From Scytonema millei VB511283 (GTDB taxonomy: Bacteria; Cyanobacteriota; Cyanobacteriia; Cyanobacteriales; Chroococcidiopsidaceae), in NCBI RefSeq assembly GCF_000817735.3, contig NZ_JTJC03000001.1, positions 1,313,336 to 1,377,335 of the forward strand: DNA of 64,000 bases, given 5' to 3'. This document shows positions 43,554 to 52,768 of the stretch, piece after piece. Below the pieces are notes generated by a model. It had not been told where the DNA came from, did no database searches, and saw only the letters and a list, made by a program, of their open reading frames with translations. Positions within the stretch are counted from its first letter, which is position 1, and each line of letters starts with the position of its first letter. The position numbers and the translations under genes were made by a program.

Positions 43554-46500
43554 ATGTCAACTCGCAAGCGCCACAGAACTAAACAGAATTTATTCAGACC
43601 AATCTGGCGGTTATCAATCAACTCACTGACAAGAATATTTAAATGGCTTCTACGCTGCTATATTCTTATATTGAGAGGAATTAGCGGACGACAACCTCAT
43701 CTTGCTAAATCTGGCTTTATCTTGCCAACAGTGGCAATGGTAACTTTAGTAGTTGTTCTCCTAACTACAGCTCTTGTATTTCGGTCTTTCGATCGCGCTG
43801 GTAAAGCAAGTAATGTCAGGGTTAATCAAGCTGTTCTGAAGGCGGCTGAACCTGCGCTAGATCGCGCTAGAGCTAAGATAGATGCACTATTTAACGATCC
43901 GAAACTTCCACGTACAACTCCATCTGATATTGCCTTATATAATGCTTTTATTAGTGATAAATATACACTTGGCGATGAAACTCGCTTAAAGCTTGCATTT
44001 GATATCAATAATACTAATGGAATTCAAAAACAACCTAACACAGAATACAAATTAGAAAATGATGAAACTCTGAATACTGCTTGGAAGTTTCCAGTTGATA
44101 CAGATAACAATGGTAAGCTTGATAGCTATACCCTCTACGGTATTTACTTCAGAAACCCCTCTCGCGCTACTGATGGAAAATTTAATCGAGCTAGAAACCC
44201 TCTAGAGGCAAGAACTCCACCTATGACAGGTAGCATTGGTAATGAATGCGCTAACGCATCTGGTACTAGTGCCAGCTTAATCGGTGATTCTAGTTGGTTT
44301 AAATCAGATGGTAAACTAATTAAAAACTTTTTTGTTTACACTACAACAGTTCCGATTACTAGCAATCCTACAGATACGACTAATTACGAAAAATATAGTG
44401 GCAATACAAGTTTTTCAGCTTTAGAGTTTCAACAGGATCGTAGTAGAATTCCTCTTGTTAGTAACGCAGCTTTATTTCAAGACGACATTATCTTAACTCC
44501 TGGTCCTAGTTTATATTTGAATGGTAGAGTTTTCACCAATGGAAATTTACTTTTAGGAGGAAATACAGGCGTTAGACTGTTTCAAGTTAGTAGTGCGTAT
44601 TCCTGTTTTTATAAGGAAGAGAATAGTAAAATCACCGTTGGCGGTAACGTCGCAAATGGAGGCATTACTGACGAAGATGATAATGCAGCAGATGTAACAG
44701 TCGATCTATTTAAAGGAGCAGGTGTTCTCGTTGGTCCTAGTTTCTCTAACACTACTGGTACAATTAGCGAAACTAATAAATCCGTCAACGTAGGAGGAGG
44801 CAAAACCGTAGCTTACAACGATGCTGCATACAATAAGCGTATTGCTTTGATGAAGGAAAAAGCTCTCACTTACTCAACTAATGGCGGGACTGTAACCTCG
44901 TACACAAACCTTCCAACAGTAAGTAGTGTTAATGCTGTCAGCCAATATCCTTCAGAAGTGAAAGTAGGATTTGAACAGAAATTAACAGCATCAGGTGGTA
45001 GCTTAAACGCTCAAGATGCTCTAGCAGAAGAAATAGAAATTTATTTGAGAAACCATATTCGTCGCGTTCCATATGGTGAAATCACATCCTACGCTGGTAC
45101 AGGTGCATTAGGTTCGTATACTAGTTCAAATGTTTTTACTTCAGGTACTATTGAACCGCCAGCAGCTTGGCAAGAAATTACAAATACCAGTCCCCTCTCG
45201 CTGCTAACGGCTCAGCTACCACAAACTCAACCAGAAAAACAACAGGAAGCGAAAAAAGAAAAATATGTAGGCGATCGCATTTTAGTTGGAAATAACCTAC
45301 CTGCATATTGGAAAAAAGATGGCGTGTACGTTAGTGGATCTAATGAAAAGCAATTTCTGGACACCACAGGTACAATCAAATGGACTGAGCCTAATACTGA
45401 ACCTCGTTATCGTACAACTCGTGTAGAAATTCTTCCCGATTTAGGGGTTTCTGAACGAAATGGTTTTTGGGAAAATGCTGCTGCACAACAACCTGAATCT
45501 GATGTGTCCAATGTCGGTGGCTTGCGGGTGATTACCGGAGCTGGAATTTATGTTGATGATGATGGTTCTGCTACAGTAGGTACTCCTTCTTTCGTTCGCA
45601 ACACTTATTCTTTTCTGCCAAAACCTACTTGGGACACGAATATAGTTTCAAATCCAACAAGTATTGAGCAGTTTACTACTGCGTCAATCAACAGTGGTAA
45701 CGAAAATATAGTTGCGTGGACAGATTTGATGCCTATGACTGGAGGAGCGAGTGAAATTGCTGGCTCGAACAGAAAAGGCGATTTGCTCATGAGAGCGACA
45801 GCAGTTTATCATCATAAGGACTCTTCATATACAGTCTCAGCTACGAATAGCTACTTAAATCGCACTCCTCTGGCTTGTGTAAGTAGCTATTTCGATCCAA
45901 CGAATGCAACCACTGCCAAAAACAAGTTAAATCACAATACTGGTTATGGTGTTGATACTACTAACGGTAGATCTAACAATGGTATTGTTTATTCTGCTCC
46001 TTACAGCACTGATAGCGCCAGAATTACAGAAGTAGGAACCTACCGAACTCAGCTCAACCAACAGGCAAGGTTAGTGTTTCCGAATGGGCGAATAGTCAAT
46101 CAACCATTGCGAGATGCTTTGAAAAAAATTGATGCTAGCGGCACGCGCTCATTAGCAGACAACTCAGCTCTCGATACAGCAATTTGTAGTTTGAAGATCC
46201 TCGACGGGACTCTTAGCGTCGCTAGCTCACCTCCCCTTCCTCACGGAACAATCAAAGAAGCAGCTTTCCTCGAAGGTAGGGAAATTAAGGCAATTGACAA
46301 AACAACAGGTAGTTCTGAATATGACATAGAACTAGAGCAACGCCAACCCCTAGAAATTAGGGTTACAGATCTCGACATGAATCAACTGAAAATTACTACA
46401 ATTGGTGGATCTACTCGCCAAGAGTACCTACTACCAAATAGTGGTTTGATTTATGCTACACGAGATGACGCGCTACTCGATCTCAGCGATACCTCTGCCG

Positions 46501-49067
46501 ATCTGAGTAGTAGGAAGTTACTCAGCCCAACTGATTTCAAGGTCGATCCCACCCGTCGCCCAAATGGAATTAGACTCATTAATGGCAGTAATCTCGCTAG
46601 GGTTAATGCATATAGAGAAGAAGAAAAAGGTTTAATTCTAGTCTCCGATTTAGCAGTGTTTGTCAAAGCTGATACTAACAATGGCTTTAACTTACATCGC
46701 ACGCCAGCAGGAACAACTGTAGAAGAGTTTGAAAATCCACTAGACGATGATTGGGGAGACTTTTACACGCGAGGAGACGGTTCTGCTGGGAACGGACGAA
46801 ATACTAACTTTGCCTGTCGTTCGGGACAAACTGGATGTGCTACAGGTTCTACTGATGGCGATACTTGGCGACAAGCAGCCATTTATGCTGATGCTGTCAA
46901 GTTACTTTCTAGTAGTTTTCAAGATGGTTTTCGGAATCAAGGGGACTTCGATCTCGGAAATAATACTGGTGGTAATTTTGCTGACACTCGTAAGAAAATT
47001 GGTTTTTGGAATAACGGTTTTGTTACCAGTGCTGATTGGGCAGATAGTAGCGGTTATGCGTCTTCTAGAAACTCTTACCTAACTAACGGAGTAACTCCAG
47101 TTCAGAGACGGGTAAATTTCCCAGAGTATTTAATGGAAGTCTGCACTAAGCTACCTGTCTCCACATGCGGAGCTAATGACTGGTATGTAAACCCAGAGAC
47201 AAATCTCAAAGCCTCTGATGCAACTACGATCGGCGCAGCTTTTAATATCAATACCCATAAAGCAGGCACTACAGCAACACTTGCTGCTGCTGACTATAGA
47301 CGGTATCCACGACGAATAGCTGTGTTGCGAAAAACTGATGGGAGCAATCGGCTGATTTTGACAGACTCTACTGACAAAGCCAACCCTATTCCTATTGGTA
47401 TTAATAGCTCTGGAAATATTACTCCTTATCCCTATCAAAATTATTCTAGTGGCGCTACAACATACAACGCCTATAACAGTAGCAGTAATAAGCCTCGCAA
47501 TAGCGATTCTACTTTGTGGTACAGAATGTCTAGCGATGCCAATGACCCAACCAACCGCACTGATAGAAGTACCGACCGTTATGGAAAAAACTTTCCTCTT
47601 CAATACATGACTGGTAGTGGTTTGCTGTTACCTGAAACAGTTTGCGTCAAAAAAACTGTAACAGCAGGTAGTTTAGTGCCGTGTCCAACCAGTTGGGATT
47701 CAACTGTAGCTAACCTAAATTTACCTACCTCTGATAAAGCCTCTACCTATGCAGTCTGCGTATTTGCAAGTAATAAAGGGTCTACCAAGAAATACAAAAC
47801 AGTTGGTGATACTGGTTTTGTAGGTAACTGTCCTGGTAATAATAGCAATACCAGTACTGTTTCAGGAGTAATTAAAGGTACAAGAGATATACTAGACAGC
47901 CTAACATCCCCAGTTCCTACTGGTTCGCTCACTGCTGCTGGTGGTACTCTCACAGCTGCTGCTGATGTCAACGTATATCAAATACCCAGTGCAGTTAAGC
48001 AATTTAACAATAATGCAACTATTAATCTCAACAGTGGTAGTAATCCAAATGCAGTATTTATTCTTAAAGCTCCCAGTGGTAGTTTCAGTTTTGGCGACAG
48101 TAAATGTAGCACAAGCTGTGGCGGTGTTAAAGTTGTTCTCACAAACGTCGAACCTAACAATGTGTTTTGGATTTTAGATGGTGGTAGTGTCAAATTTGAA
48201 GATGTGACTTCATCTCATGAAATCAAAGGTACCGTCTTTGGTGGCTCTTCTATGCACATGGGCAACAATACGGAAATTGAAGGTCGGCTCTTAGGGAACT
48301 CAAACGCCGTTCAATTTAGCAATCCTAGTACTTCTAATGTCACAGCTATTGTTAGCAGCGATCAGCCTTTGTTCATACCAGTTCTACAAATTCACTCACC
48401 ACAAGGAACTCCTGGGGACAGCACAACCGACCTACCAGATGACGGCAAGATTGAAGAGAAATGGACGCAACTTGTCTCAGCAGAAACATCTCAATTTAAC
48501 GCTGCTTTTGTTGCAGGTAACATGCCTAGCCGTCCAGAGGAAAAACCAGATGACTTCGAGAACTTTGTACGTTTTCTAGAAAGCTGGAGAGATCCTTCTA
48601 ATTTCTCACAAAAGAGGAACATGAAAATTCAAGGTGGCTTTATTCAGCTTAAACGTAGTACCTACGCTACCGGACCTGCTGCTGCTGTTCTCAATAAGAG
48701 GAAAACATCGGGTAATGCTGCTTATAATAATGGCGAAATGAGCGTTTTTAACTACAAATACACAGCATACAATAATAATACAGGTGACGCTAATCATACT
48801 AACGAAACTCCATACACTGAAGCACCAAACCGCTTGTGGGGTTTTGATGTCGCAATCCTATCTCAACCTTCGGACCTATTTTCTGAGAGATTTTCTACAC
48901 TACCTACGGCTCCTCCTAACGAGTATTTTAGGCAAGTAGGTCGTGACGATCTGTGGGTTCAATATTTGCTTTGTGCTGCACAAGGTTCAGGAAGTAGCTA
49001 TTCCTATGCAGTTGATGGCAGCGAACGTCCTAGTATTTGTCCAGCTTTGAGTTCCTATAACGACTGA
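43554..49067 (+). CDS. hpsA: Hormogonium polysaccharide protein HpsA, copy 1, with ice-binding-like domain
   Basis: This 1837-residue exported protein matches cyanobacterial HpsA. The first 50 residues are basic; a prepilin-like site SGFILPT (Gly54) is followed by a hydrophobic helix (55-77) and SFDRAGKASNVRVNQAVLKA. The Glu5 of normal pilins is absent. The large outer part has repeated HpsA motifs such as RNPLEARTPP, GDRILVGNNLPAYWK, GLRVITGAGIY, DLMPMTGG and RRPNGIRLINGS. Residues about 1386-1603 are an insertion like the DUF3494 ice-binding fold. AGGAAAG precedes the ATG. HpsA is known to be needed for secreted hormogonium polysaccharide and gliding in Nostoc. It heads cluster 1 (hpsB, hpsC, hpsD follow). 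Confidence 0.9.
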   Translation: MSTRKRHRTKQNLFRPIWRLSINSLTRIFKWLLRCYILILRGISGRQPHLAKSGFILPTVAMVTLVVVLLTTALVFRSFDRAGKASNVRVNQAVLKAAEPALDRARAKIDALFNDPKLPRTTPSDIALYNAFISDKYTLGDETRLKLAFDINNTNGIQKQPNTEYKLENDETLNTAWKFPVDTDNNGKLDSYTLYGIYFRNPSRATDGKFNRARNPLEARTPPMTGSIGNECANASGTSASLIGDSSWFKSDGKLIKNFFVYTTTVPITSNPTDTTNYEKYSGNTSFSALEFQQDRSRIPLVSNAALFQDDIILTPGPSLYLNGRVFTNGNLLLGGNTGVRLFQVSSAYSCFYKEENSKITVGGNVANGGITDEDDNAADVTVDLFKGAGVLVGPSFSNTTGTISETNKSVNVGGGKTVAYNDAAYNKRIALMKEKALTYSTNGGTVTSYTNLPTVSSVNAVSQYPSEVKVGFEQKLTASGGSLNAQDALAEEIEIYLRNHIRRVPYGEITSYAGTGALGSYTSSNVFTSGTIEPPAAWQEITNTSPLSLLTAQLPQTQPEKQQEAKKEKYVGDRILVGNNLPAYWKKDGVYVSGSNEKQFLDTTGTIKWTEPNTEPRYRTTRVEILPDLGVSERNGFWENAAAQQPESDVSNVGGLRVITGAGIYVDDDGSATVGTPSFVRNTYSFLPKPTWDTNIVSNPTSIEQFTTASINSGNENIVAWTDLMPMTGGASEIAGSNRKGDLLMRATAVYHHKDSSYTVSATNSYLNRTPLACVSSYFDPTNATTAKNKLNHNTGYGVDTTNGRSNNGIVYSAPYSTDSARITEVGTYRTQLNQQARLVFPNGRIVNQPLRDALKKIDASGTRSLADNSALDTAICSLKILDGTLSVASSPPLPHGTIKEAAFLEGREIKAIDKTTGSSEYDIELEQRQPLEIRVTDLDMNQLKITTIGGSTRQEYLLPNSGLIYATRDDALLDLSDTSADLSSRKLLSPTDFKVDPTRRPNGIRLINGSNLARVNAYREEEKGLILVSDLAVFVKADTNNGFNLHRTPAGTTVEEFENPLDDDWGDFYTRGDGSAGNGRNTNFACRSGQTGCATGSTDGDTWRQAAIYADAVKLLSSSFQDGFRNQGDFDLGNNTGGNFADTRKKIGFWNNGFVTSADWADSSGYASSRNSYLTNGVTPVQRRVNFPEYLMEVCTKLPVSTCGANDWYVNPETNLKASDATTIGAAFNINTHKAGTTATLAAADYRRYPRRIAVLRKTDGSNRLILTDSTDKANPIPIGINSSGNITPYPYQNYSSGATTYNAYNSSSNKPRNSDSTLWYRMSSDANDPTNRTDRSTDRYGKNFPLQYMTGSGLLLPETVCVKKTVTAGSLVPCPTSWDSTVANLNLPTSDKASTYAVCVFASNKGSTKKYKTVGDTGFVGNCPGNNSNTSTVSGVIKGTRDILDSLTSPVPTGSLTAAGGTLTAAADVNVYQIPSAVKQFNNNATINLNSGSNPNAVFILKAPSGSFSFGDSKCSTSCGGVKVVLTNVEPNNVFWILDGGSVKFEDVTSSHEIKGTVFGGSSMHMGNNTEIEGRLLGNSNAVQFSNPSTSNVTAIVSSDQPLFIPVLQIHSPQGTPGDSTTDLPDDGKIEEKWTQLVSAETSQFNAAFVAGNMPSRPEEKPDDFENFVRFLESWRDPSNFSQKRNMKIQGGFIQLKRSTYATGPAAAVLNKRKTSGNAAYNNGEMSVFNYKYTAYNNNTGDANHTNETPYTEAPNRLWGFDVAILSQPSDLFSERFSTLPTAPPNEYFRQVGRDDLWVQYLLCAAQGSGSSYSYAVDGSERPSICPALSSYND
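47713..48362 (+). other. DUF3494/ice-binding-like domain region within HpsA1
   Basis: This stretch of about 215 codons has no counterpart in HpsA2. It reads like a DUF3494 ice-binding or adhesin beta-solenoid: GTLTAAADVNVYQIPS, SGSNPNAVFILKAPSGSF, KVVLTNVEPNNVFWIL, HEIKGTVFGGSSMHMGNNTE and IEGRLLGNSNAV. The flanking HpsA sequence resumes as PLFIPVLQIHSP, matching PLLVPVLQIHTP in HpsA2, so the domain boundary is sharp. The assignment is by pattern memory, not a search. Confidence 0.7.
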
Positions 49068-49079
49068 TTGAGTTACTAA

Positions 49080-49129
49080 AAAGAGGCAGTTATTAGTAAA
49101 AATTACAATTTATAATAACGAGTCTCTTT
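49080..49129 (+). promoter_or_regulatory. Hairpin between hpsA1 and hpsB1
   Basis: AAGAGGCAGTTATTA (from 49081) pairs imperfectly with TAATAACGAGTCTCTTT (49113-49129) around an AT-rich loop, 13 bases after the hpsA1 stop. It could be a partial terminator or an mRNA-stability element that separates HpsA from pseudopilin levels. Cluster 2 lacks it. Confidence 0.5.
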
Positions 49130-49207
49130 CCTATAAAAGCATTAGCAGTGGGCTAGTTTTTCAGATGATTGACATCTACAAAATCAATAATAGATTGGTA
49201 AATATTT

Positions 49208-49891
49208 ATGTTTAGCTACATACACAAGCAATATTTTTCTAAAACTGGTGAATCTGGTTTAACTATTATTGAATGCTTAGTAGCTGTTTTAGTAGTTTCA
49301 GTTTTGATGGCTGCGATCGCGCCTGCAATTGCTCTTTCTGTAGCTACGCGAGTACAAGCTAGGCGAGTGGAACGGGCAACCCAAGCCGCCAGAACTTACA
49401 TTGATGGCTTAAGTGCTGGAACAATAACTGCTCCTACTCAGACAGCTTCATTACCGTTCGTCACTAACGCCTCTGTACCCACAGGCTCAAGTAGTTGGAG
49501 TTGCACTACTACCGCAACTAATTTCTACTGCTCAAATATTACAGCATCGAGTTTATACTGCATAGATCTTGATGTTGGCAGTAATGGCTACACCTGTACT
49601 AGTAATTCTGTCAATGACTTTATTGTTCAAGCATTTCGTACTAGTAACAATCAAAACTATCTGCTTGGCTTGCGAGTATATAGAGCAGATGGTTTCAGTG
49701 ATAGCAATGCTTTTCAAAAAAGTGATGGGACTAGTAAAAAAACAGCATCAACGTACACATCAGGGTTAGGTAATCGCAAAGCTCCATTAGTGGAAATGAT
49801 TACAGAAATTAGCCCCGATCGACCAAAATACACAGATTTTTGTAATCGTTTGGATTCTTCTAGTACAGCTCCTTGTAAGAGTAATAACTAA
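49208..49891 (+). CDS. hpsB: Hormogonium pseudopilin HpsB, copy 1 (PilV/GspI type)
   Basis: This 227-residue prepilin-like protein has leader MFSYIHKQYFSKTGES with cleavage after Gly17 (GLTIIECLVAVL; Glu5 present), a hydrophobic helix and the conserved ATRVQARRVERATQAARTYI segment. The outer domain has several cysteines (SWSCTTTATNFYCS, SLYCIDLD) likely to form disulfides. HpsB, HpsC and HpsD are pseudopilins of the hormogonium polysaccharide system. It lies 140 bases after hpsA1 and 40 before hpsC1. Confidence 0.87.
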   Translation: MFSYIHKQYFSKTGESGLTIIECLVAVLVVSVLMAAIAPAIALSVATRVQARRVERATQAARTYIDGLSAGTITAPTQTASLPFVTNASVPTGSSSWSCTTTATNFYCSNITASSLYCIDLDVGSNGYTCTSNSVNDFIVQAFRTSNNQNYLLGLRVYRADGFSDSNAFQKSDGTSKKTASTYTSGLGNRKAPLVEMITEISPDRPKYTDFCNRLDSSSTAPCKSNN

Positions 49892-49931
49892 ATAGTCTCA
49901 GTAATCTTATCGCTTTTTATATGCTTGCAGT

Positions 49932-50951
49932 ATGAAAAACAGTAACGCGCTCAGTCTAAGCAAGTTATTCTCAAAGTATCAAAAACAACGCTATCAAGTA
50001 GCTCAAAAAAGCAGAGGTTTTACTCTGATTGAACTCTTGATAGCAATGGTAATGTCATCCATTATTTTGGGAGCTTTGCTAACATTTATTAATACTTTGC
50101 TGAGTTCAGAGCGTCAAGAGCAAGCAAAGGCAACTACAGAACAAGAAATTCAAGCAGCACTTGATTATATTGCCCAGGATTTACAACAAGCAGTTTATAT
50201 CTATGATAATGATGGATTAAGTAGAAACTCAACTACAAATTCCACAACTTCTGGAATTAAAGACCAAATTCCACCTGTAGCCACTGGAGCTGATGGTTGT
50301 GGTAGTTCAACACCTACCTGTGTTCCAGTCCTGGTATTTTGGAAACGCGAACATAAGCAACGTGTAGTACCAGTAACAGGAGTAACTGCCAAAGATGATA
50401 CTTTTGTTTACTCTCTAGTTGCCTATTACTTAACTAAAGGGGATAGTGACAATAGGTGGTCTAATAATGCCCGCATTCGTAGATTTCAAATTCAAGGTGG
50501 AGTGGTAAATCCCACGACTCCAACTAATGCTGATAGAACTCCTAACTATATTACAGGTGAGACTCCTAGCAATGGTTTTATGCCGTTTGACTTAAAAGTA
50601 TCTGGTAGTACGCTTCAAGAAAAAATGAATCGTTGGCAAAAGGCGACTACAAATAACAATATTGGCAATGCTGTAAACTATAATGCAGAAGCTAGAGTAC
50701 TAATTGATTTTGTAGACAATAGTAGTACTAACCTACCTGATTGCCCTGCTAACACACAGCGAGTTCCATCAACCTTAGTAGGTGGATTTTATTCGTGTGT
50801 TAATTCTGCTAAAACTATAGCGCAAGTATTTATTAGAGGTAACGCTCTGGCTCGCATAGACCAAAATAATGCATATAGCAGTACTCAGTCTGTTTATTTC
50901 CCGACTGCTAGTGTTCAAGTTAAAGGGCGTGGATTATTAGGTGGCGAATAA
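49932..50951 (+). CDS. hpsC: Hormogonium pseudopilin HpsC, copy 1 (PilW/GspJ type)
   Basis: This 339-residue prepilin-like protein has leader cleavage at Gly29 (RGFTLIELLIAMVMSS) and a helical N-terminus SSERQEQAKATTEQEIQAAL, then DYIAQDLQQAVYIYDNDG. The length and N-terminal pattern are PilW/GspJ-like. The outer part includes VLVFWKREHKQR and VLIDFVDNSS. It is close to the copy at 58893-59909. It lies between hpsB1 and hpsD1 in the same direction. Confidence 0.87.
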   Translation: MKNSNALSLSKLFSKYQKQRYQVAQKSRGFTLIELLIAMVMSSIILGALLTFINTLLSSERQEQAKATTEQEIQAALDYIAQDLQQAVYIYDNDGLSRNSTTNSTTSGIKDQIPPVATGADGCGSSTPTCVPVLVFWKREHKQRVVPVTGVTAKDDTFVYSLVAYYLTKGDSDNRWSNNARIRRFQIQGGVVNPTTPTNADRTPNYITGETPSNGFMPFDLKVSGSTLQEKMNRWQKATTNNNIGNAVNYNAEARVLIDFVDNSSTNLPDCPANTQRVPSTLVGGFYSCVNSAKTIAQVFIRGNALARIDQNNAYSSTQSVYFPTASVQVKGRGLLGGE

Positions 50952-51001
50952 TTTAATTATTGAGAGTTATTGTAAATTAAAAATCAGAAGCTAATATCAT
51001 C

Positions 51002-51652
51002 ATGATTGGAGTAGCATTAGTCAAAAGAGCGCGGTTACAAAAAATATCTAATTGTACCGCTTTGTTAGCCAAGCAATATTCAAGTCAGGTCGCACGAAAA
51101 AACTATCTATCTAATTCTGGATTTACACTTCTAGAAACGCTGGTAACGGTAATTATAGTTGGTGTTTTAGCCGCGATCGCCGCTCCTAGTTGGGTAAGTT
51201 TTACAGATACTCGCCGCCTTAATGCTGCTCAAGACCGAGTTCTTTACACAATACAAGAAGCTCAAAGTAATGCTAAGCGAGATAAAATTACTTGGGAAGC
51301 TTGTTTTCGTAATGATGGTAATAAAGTTGTATACGCAGTTCATCCCAGAGTTATTAGTAATAGCAGTTGGAATTGTACTCAAGCTACAAACTGGCAATCC
51401 ATTCTTCAAGAAGGTTCTCAGTTTATTACAATTAATTCAACAAACTCTACTTTGCGGCAAAATCCAACTGGATACTACCGAGTCAGGTTTAGATTTGACG
51501 GCGCACTTGATACACAGGATGGTGGTGCTGGAAACCAACAAGGTAGAATTACCTTAGCTGCTCGTTATGGTGGTAACAATCCTAAACGCTGTGTCATTGT
51601 TTCTACTTTACTAGGTGCGTTGCGTTCTGCTCAAGATAATCAATGTCAGTGA
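51002..51652 (+). CDS. hpsD: Hormogonium pseudopilin, FimT/GspH type, copy 1
   Basis: This 216-residue prepilin-like protein has a 39-residue leader, a processing site at Gly40 (SGFTLLETLVTVIIVGV) and the GspH/FimT pattern IAAPSWVSFTDTRRLNAAQD, then AQSNAKRDKITWEACF. A final CVIVSTLLGALRSAQDNQC is shared with copy 2. I use hpsD by order in the cluster; the symbol is less certain than hpsA-C. It ends cluster 1. Confidence 0.8.
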   Translation: MIGVALVKRARLQKISNCTALLAKQYSSQVARKNYLSNSGFTLLETLVTVIIVGVLAAIAAPSWVSFTDTRRLNAAQDRVLYTIQEAQSNAKRDKITWEACFRNDGNKVVYAVHPRVISNSSWNCTQATNWQSILQEGSQFITINSTNSTLRQNPTGYYRVRFRFDGALDTQDGGAGNQQGRITLAARYGGNNPKRCVIVSTLLGALRSAQDNQCQ

Positions 51653-51673
51653 TTCTTATTATTCAAAAAATCA

Positions 51674-51695
51674 TAGAATAAAACTTTTTATTCTA
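51674..51695 (+). terminator. AT-rich hairpin after hps cluster 1
   Basis: TAGAATAAAACTTTTTATTCTA forms a 9-bp stem 21 bases after the pseudopilin stop. It is weak in GC, so it may be only a partial terminator of cluster 1. Confidence 0.4.
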
Positions 51696-51791
51696 AATTT
51701 GCTACGGTCTGCCCTTATTTAGACGAAAGTAATTATTTCCCTGATAGTCATCTAAACGCAACTGTAGAATATAAAACTGTAGAATACTACT

Positions 51792-52139
51792 ATGGCTCCC
51801 AAAGTTTCAGCAACAGCAAAAGTGTATTGGCTTACGCCCGAACGGGGTGGTCGAAAGGTTCCTCCATCTGGTTCTGTCTATGCTGCTACCGCACAGTTTG
51901 ACGAGCAAGAGAACGAGTTTTTTAGCATAGTTATACGCTTTCCGACATCAAAAGAGCAGGGGGAAAATGGTACAACTTCTAGGGTGGATGAAGTCGAAGT
52001 TGGCTTTCTCGCTCCAGAATTGGTTGAGAGTAAGTTAACTCCTGGCAAAGAGTTTTCAATAACTGAAGGCAATCGAATTGTTGCCCAATGCCAAATTCAA
52101 TCTATCAGCTCACCCGTAGGAAACGTAAGTGAAGCTTAA
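51792..52139 (+). CDS. EF-Tu beta-barrel-like small protein
   Basis: These 115 residues look like a single translation-factor-type beta barrel: KVYWLTPERGGRKVPPSG, YAATAQFDEQENEFFSIVIR and FLAPELVESKLTPGKEFSIT, then GNRIVAQCQIQSI. Such single-domain proteins are common in bacteria as EF-Tu domain-like proteins, but their role is not known. It lies between the two hps clusters in the same direction, 140 bases after cluster 1. A functional link is not shown. Confidence 0.65.
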   Translation: MAPKVSATAKVYWLTPERGGRKVPPSGSVYAATAQFDEQENEFFSIVIRFPTSKEQGENGTTSRVDEVEVGFLAPELVESKLTPGKEFSITEGNRIVAQCQIQSISSPVGNVSEA

Positions 52140-52362
52140 CCGATTCAGGGTCATACGATCCCTGGTACGTAGACCAAATGTGGTAGCTAGGTAACACGAC
52201 CGCCACTCCAAACTTACTATGTATCGTTCCAGGATAACTCTCTTCAGCTTCAGTCCCGCCAAATCGAAACGACCAATTTCCTAACCATATGTAGAAACCA
52301 GGAATAAGTGCATCCGTACTCCAGGCTATAGCTTTTCGTGCCTGCTATTTTTTGTTCATCTT
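52121..52362 (-). pseudogene. Possible gene remnant, antisense, low confidence
   Basis: The minus strand is open for about 80 codons without an ATG. It has a protein-like, aromatic-rich composition (TDALIPGFYIWLGNWSFRFG, then SYPGTIHSKFGVAVVLPSYH). It overlaps the 3' end of the barrel gene. I cannot name it; it may be the tail of a lost gene or chance. Confidence 0.25.
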
Positions 52363-52470
52363 TCAACGCCCCAGATAATCCATTCTAGTTATTAACTTTA
52401 GATTGTCGAGTATTTAGAGTATTTAGTCGTTAGTTGACCTAATAAGGCTTCGGTGCAACTTTACTCTTGT

Positions 52471-52557
52471 TCCCCCCTTTTTAAGGGGGGCTAGGGGGGA
52501 TCTTTTCTCGAAGTAGTAGAGTCTTGCGATCCCCCAACCCCCTTAAAAAGGGGGCTA
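52471..52557. repeat. Inverted pair of C-rich palindromic repeats
   Basis: CCCCCCTTTTTAAGGGGGG then CTAGGGGGGATC, and after a 27-base gap GATCCCCCAACCCCCTTAAA then AAGGGGGC. The two copies face each other, so the whole 87 bp can fold as one large hairpin, like a small non-autonomous element. Confidence 0.88.
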
Positions 52558-52627
52558 TGAAAAAGTCATACATGAGATTAATAGTGCTTTTCTATACTTT
52601 AAGTCTCTACTTGATAGCGCGATATTT

Positions 52628-52688
52628 GTAGGGACACACAGCTGTGCGCCCCTACAGATCGTGTGTTTTACCCAATTGCAAACCGCTA
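52628..52688. repeat. Composite palindromic repeat (copy 3, inverse)
   Basis: The palindrome (arm GTAGGGACACACAG, slightly diverged) is at 52628-52655, followed by AGATCGTGTGTTTTACCC and AATTGCAAACCGCTA. This is the reverse complement of the unit at 28077-28141. Confidence 0.88.
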
Positions 52689-52768
52689 TAAAACAAAGTT
52701 AACCCATGTGTAACACTAGCCCCAAAGAACTTACGGCGCGATAGAATAACTTTGCAGGCTAGCAGGGG

